Shown here in pieces: positions 60,346-64,000 of a stretch of DNA of 64,000 nt (position 1 is the first letter of the stretch; every line of letters begins with the position of its first letter). The notes under the pieces are model-generated. The model had not been told where the DNA came from. It ran no database searches and saw only the letters and a program-made list of their open reading frames with translations. Both the position numbers and the translations under genes were made by a program. This DNA comes from Larimichthys crocea (taxonomy: Eukaryota > Chordata > Actinopteri > Sciaenidae): the NCBI RefSeq assembly GCF_000972845.2, contig NC_040027.1, forward strand, positions 10,593,760-10,657,759, read 5' to 3'.

Positions 60346-61520
60346 ACAAAGAACTAAAAGAAATTGAACCAGTGGCTTTCTCTCTCAGAGGTAGAGTTTT
60401 ACTCACTAAGGCAGAAGGACTATCACGCTTAACATATGCATCTCTATCTCTGTATTTGGACAATAAACTTATTACTCAGATTGACAAGCTGCTTCTCAAC
60501 TTTGTGTGGAAAAATAAAACACACCATGTGAAGTAATCTGTGTTAATGAATGACCATTAAAATGGTGGGCTTAATTATCTAGATTTCAACACTTTTAAGA
60601 TAAACTGGCTAAAACAATTTTTTAAGAACCCTAATACTATTTGGAATGTTATTCCCTCCCATATCCTGTCAAAACTGGGTGGATTAAACTTTTTTTTAAG
60701 CTGTAACTATAATATTGAGAAAATTACGATAAAAATGTCAGCCTTCCTCTCATGGTCCCTTATTTTCAAGCATAATTTTTTACCTCATAACTATTATATA
60801 TGGAACAACAAGGACATCTTGTTCAAACACAAATCCCTTTTTATAGATTATTGGTGTAATAATAACATAGTACATGTAGCTCAATTATTCAATAGGGATG
60901 GTCTTCTCTACTCCTATAACAAGTTCTCATCTGAATATAATATACCTGTATCACCTGTAGATTTTGCCAAAGTTTTTGGAGCAATCCCATCTGGTGTTTG
61001 CATGTTATTTAGATCTCAACCAAGAGTGGAAACCCGACATGTGTACCTGCTGTCCTTGTCAGACACCCCTGTAGGGAAAGCTTGTGTGTCTGATAACCAT
61101 GGTAATAACAAATTAATTAGACTCCTGTTTAAAAAGGGTGTCACTACAGTTCCATACGTGGTCTCATACTGGAATAAATTCATGGATTGCACTGACTGGA
61201 AGAAGATCTGGCTCTTACCTGTTAACTTATCTGTTAACAAATAAAGTGAGAGAAATTTCATTTATAATAATTCATAGATTTTATCCATCCAATGATCATA
61301 TTGTTAGAAGATTCAAAAAAGATATTGATGTGAAATGCACTTTCTGTTCTGAACATATTGAAACAGTTACTCATTTATTTTTGGCACTGCCCCTTTGTCC
61401 AAAGTCTGTGGACTGATATCTGTAACTTTATTGCTAAAAATGTTGATAATGATTTTAAATTGTTTTGGAGGGATGTACTATATTTGGGCTCTTTGACAAG
61501 ACTTGTGAGAGTGAAATAGC
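60346..61520 (+). repeat. 5'-truncated, decayed L1-like LINE ORF2 C-terminus
   Basis: Broken plus-strand frames read in order: SLYLDNKLITQIDKLLLNFVWKN (about 60,445), the 169-codon frame 60,735-61,244 with IWNNKDILFKHKSLF and WKKIWLLP, then (frame change) KVREISFIIIHRFYPSND and DVKCTFCSEHIETVTHLF (about 61,245-61,385). The last two blocks match the conserved C-terminal region of L1/Tx1-type ORF2, with its CxxC-H element, in fish. Stops and frameshifts make it inactive. No endonuclease or catalytic RT core is present. Confidence 0.8.
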
Positions 61521-62285
61521 ATGGCTCAAAATGTGGGAGAGTACGCATACTGATAACAATGTCATCTACAGTGCTCAACAACTGTAGTATGTCACCATGT
61601 CTCAAACCAAGATTAAAGTATAATAACTGAATTAAGTTATGTAGACGAGCCATAGTCAGTTTACTGAACCACGCCGTGAGGGACGCGTGTTGGTAAACTT
61701 GTGGAATCAAACCATACCTCGTGTTTTCACTCGATAACGTGGCGGCAGTAATGCGCTTCCGTAGTGGGGGCATGTATGTATATGTGCGTGCTTCGACTAA
61801 CATGCTTCAGTTCTGTTCTGGGCACAGCCGGTGAATACACGTTACTGAGAGACGCAGCCTGACTCTGCCTGTTATTTATACATCTACACTTGCAACAACA
61901 CCCTGCTAGAGTATTAAGTTTATTTATTTATCTATTTATTTGATAGAGATGGGACTTAACTTCAAGGCGGAAGTGAATGAGTGAAATCGAAAGCACAGCA
62001 AACAAAGGAAAGGATCACTGCCGAGGCTGTGTGAGTGTTTAAGTTTCTTTATATTCATTTTTCTTTGTCGAAGGTTAAAATAAGTGAGGCTCGCTATGTG
62101 TGTTTGTAAGGTTATCACGATAGCTGAATTTGAAACCTCGACACTAAAGTTAAAGTTTTAAGTTTAGTTCATTTTACTTTTTTTTAAATAACTTTTTTAA
62201 AACTTTTTTTTTGTTTTGCAGGTTTTTTTTTGAGAGACTTACTCTGCAGTATGACTTCTAGTCTAGCTCGTTGTATACTGTGTAC
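61521..62285. other. Unassigned interval
   Basis: No exon or known repeat recognised. The first part (61,520-61,900) has moderately GC-rich, promoter-like text (acgtggcggcagtaatgcgc). The second part is AT-rich. It could be the relic of a retroelement, but I see no pair of LTRs. Confidence 0.4.
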
Positions 62286-62580
62286 TATGCTCGTTAATCA
62301 AATCAAATCAAATCATTTTTTATTTGTATAGCCCAAAGTCACAAAGTACATTTGCCTCTGAGGGCTTTACAATCTGTACAGGAAGTGACACCCTCTGTCC
62401 TTAGACCCTCGGTTCCAGTGAGGAAAAACTTGCTCACAAAAAACCTTTAACAGGGAAAAAAGGAAGAAACCTCAGGAAGAGCCACAGAGGAGGGATCCCT
62501 CTCCCAGGACGGAAAGACGTGCAATAGATGTCACATGTACAGAACAAATCAACACAAACATATTGTACAACTAGAAAATT
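62286..62580. repeat. Dispersed teleost repeat (LINE/SINE 3' tail type)
   Basis: Contains (aatca)n, atttgtatagcccaaagtca, gagggctttacaatctgtac, ccttagaccctc, aaaccttttaac-type text, gaggagggatccctctccc and gacgtgcaatagatgtcac. This order is very common in percomorph genomes, often assigned to RTE-like tails. Family assignment is from memory. Confidence 0.7.
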
Positions 62581-62690
62581 CCCACAGAAATTTTGAGAGT
62601 GACGAGTGGGCTGTTGCCGGGGGTCTGTAATCAAAAAGCACACCTCAAATAGTCATTATTAACATGTTTATTTAGACACAGGAGCAATTA

Positions 62691-62776
62691 CCATGTGTTT
62701 AATTTTTAGTGGCTTAGTGGCTAATTATCCACTAAATCAGCATTTGCCACTAAGCCACTAAAAATTAAACACATGG
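62691..62776. repeat. Perfect 31-bp inverted repeat with 24-base loop
   Basis: Left arm 62,691-62,721 (starts ccatgtgtttaattttt) and right arm 62,746-62,776 are exact reverse complements. It lies at the left end of the minisatellite. Confidence 0.9.
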
Positions 62777-63510
62777 CAATTGCTAACATGCTAATGATAA
62801 TTGCTAGCGCATCATGTTAGCAATTACCATGTCTTTAATTTTTAGTGGCTAATGTTAATTAGTATATTAGCATTTGCACTAATTTTAGCATTGGCCGTTA
62901 ATGTTAGCAGTTAGCATGTCTTTACAGCTAGCGCTAATGAGCTAGCTGCTCTGCTGTCTCTGACGTGCTAGCAATTAACATGTATTCTTACTGACTGAAA
63001 ATGAGTGGCTAGCATTAACATGCTAGCAGTTAACATTAGCATGCTAGCATTAGCATGTTATCAATGAGCATGTATTTAATTCTTAGTGGCTAATAGTAAT
63101 CAATAAGCATTAGCAGGTTACCATTATTTAATACTTAATGGCTAATGCTAATTGTTAACACGCTAGCTGCTCTGCTGTCATTGTCTGTCATTTTAGACAG
63201 ACAACGTGCTAGCAATTATCATTAGCAGGTTAGCTTTAGCATGTTAACATGAGCATGTGCTTAATTCCTAGTGGCTAATGTTAATTAACATTAGCATGTT
63301 AGCATTAGCATATTAACAAGTAACATGTATTTGGTTATTTGTGGCTAAGGCTAATTGCTAGCGCTGACGTGCTAGCAAATAGCTTAGCATGTTAGCAGTT
63401 TTCATGTAATAAATTCTTAGTGGCTAATGCTAATTGCTAGTGTTGACGCGCTAGCAATTACCATTTGCAGTAATTTTAGCTTTGGCTGCTAATGTTAACA
63501 GTTAGCATGT

Positions 63511-63829
63511 CTTTACAGCTAGTGCTAACGCGCTAGCTGCTCTGCTGTCTTTGGCGCACTAACAATTAATATTACCATATTAACATTAGCATGTATTCTT
63601 AGTGACTGAAAATGAGTGGCTAGCACTAACGTGCTAGCAATTACATTAGCATGTTAGCAGTTAGCATGTCTTTACAGCTAGTGTTAACGCGCTAGCTGCT
63701 CTGCTGTCTTTGGCGCACTAACAATTAATATTACCATATTAACATTAGCATGTATTCTTAGTGACTAAAAATTATGGGCTAGCACTGACGTGCTAGCACT
63801 TAACATTAGCATGTTAACATTAGCATGTA
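63511..63829. repeat. 159-bp tandem duplication inside the minisatellite
   Basis: Two copies start at 63,511 and 63,670 with ctttacagctagtg, then cgctagctgctctgctgtc and tggcgcactaacaattaat. A third, more diverged copy starts near 62,920. Confidence 0.85.
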
Positions 63830-64000
63830 TTCTTAGTGACTGAAAATGAGTGGCTAGCACTTACATGCTAGCAATTAACATTAGCATGTTAGCACTGATA
63901 TCTGGAAGACAGAAAGGAGCGCTATATGAGTACAGTCCATTTAACAATTTACCATTTCTTTCTTCCTTATCGACACAAAAAAAGATTTGTAAACGTTCAG

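Larger units (their letters stand above)
62650..63900. repeat. Degenerate TAGC/TTAGCATG minisatellite
   Basis: Over 1.2 kb made largely of ttagcatg, gctagca, gctaatg and gttaac words in both orientations. No long open frame. It holds a larger 159-bp internal duplication (63,511-63,829) and a 31-bp-arm hairpin (62,691-62,776). Confidence 0.85.

Noticed and set aside
60735..61244. 169-codon frame as a host gene
   Set aside because: It is the C-terminal part of a LINE ORF2 with neighbouring fragments in other frames. No intron structure or start context.
61700..61915. Possible LTR fragment (gtggcggcag ... acaccctgc)
   Set aside because: No second LTR, primer-binding site or polyprotein frame in the window.

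Overview
This is nuclear DNA from a ray-finned fish, most likely a percomorph teleost. The genes have short phase-consistent introns, and the repeats (hAT, L1-like and L2-like fragments, tRNA-type SINE pieces, a CGAACTCCTCCTAGG-rich array) are teleost in character. I cannot name the species.

Bases 1-26,800 are mostly clean and hold a conserved block: gfus (GDP-L-fucose synthase, +), bmb/brambleberry (KAR5-like nuclear fusion protein, -), a Myb/SANT-like DNA-binding exon (+), pycr3 (pyrroline-5-carboxylate reductase 3, +) and eef1d (eEF1B-delta, +). From memory, GFUS-PYCR3-EEF1D occurs in the same order and orientation at human 8q24.3. bmb and the Myb/SANT exon share a GC-rich, apparently bidirectional promoter near 9.35-10.08 kb. 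The Myb/SANT exon has a donor-like site exactly in phase with the pycr3 first-exon acceptor, so a fused product is possible. eef1d carries the large optional exon of the long nuclear isoform, and I place its donor at 23,093, where the phase fits the canonical first coding exon.

From about 26.8 to 41.9 kb the sequence folds back on itself. A segment running from eef1d to 29.64 kb is followed by two inverted copies (30.24-31.82 and 32.2-37.82 kb), a 10-N gap and a direct copy (37.84-41.54 kb). The later copies carry many single-base deletions and break every eef1d exon frame. This looks more like uncorrected long reads or gap filling than biology, though a real inverted duplication is not excluded. 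A complete 721-bp hAT element with 8-bp target duplications follows.

Clean sequence returns at 42.5-46.3 kb with an intact TNFRSF14/HVEM-like receptor gene. A 13-kb array (46.27-59.53 kb) follows. It is built of roughly 2-kb units that contain 179-bp tandem repeats, it changes orientation near 49.0 kb, and it is bracketed by a near-identical 0.69-kb direct repeat. The window ends with a decayed L1-like ORF2 fragment, a dispersed teleost repeat and 1.2 kb of TAGC-type degenerate minisatellite. No cellular gene was recognised after 45.1 kb.
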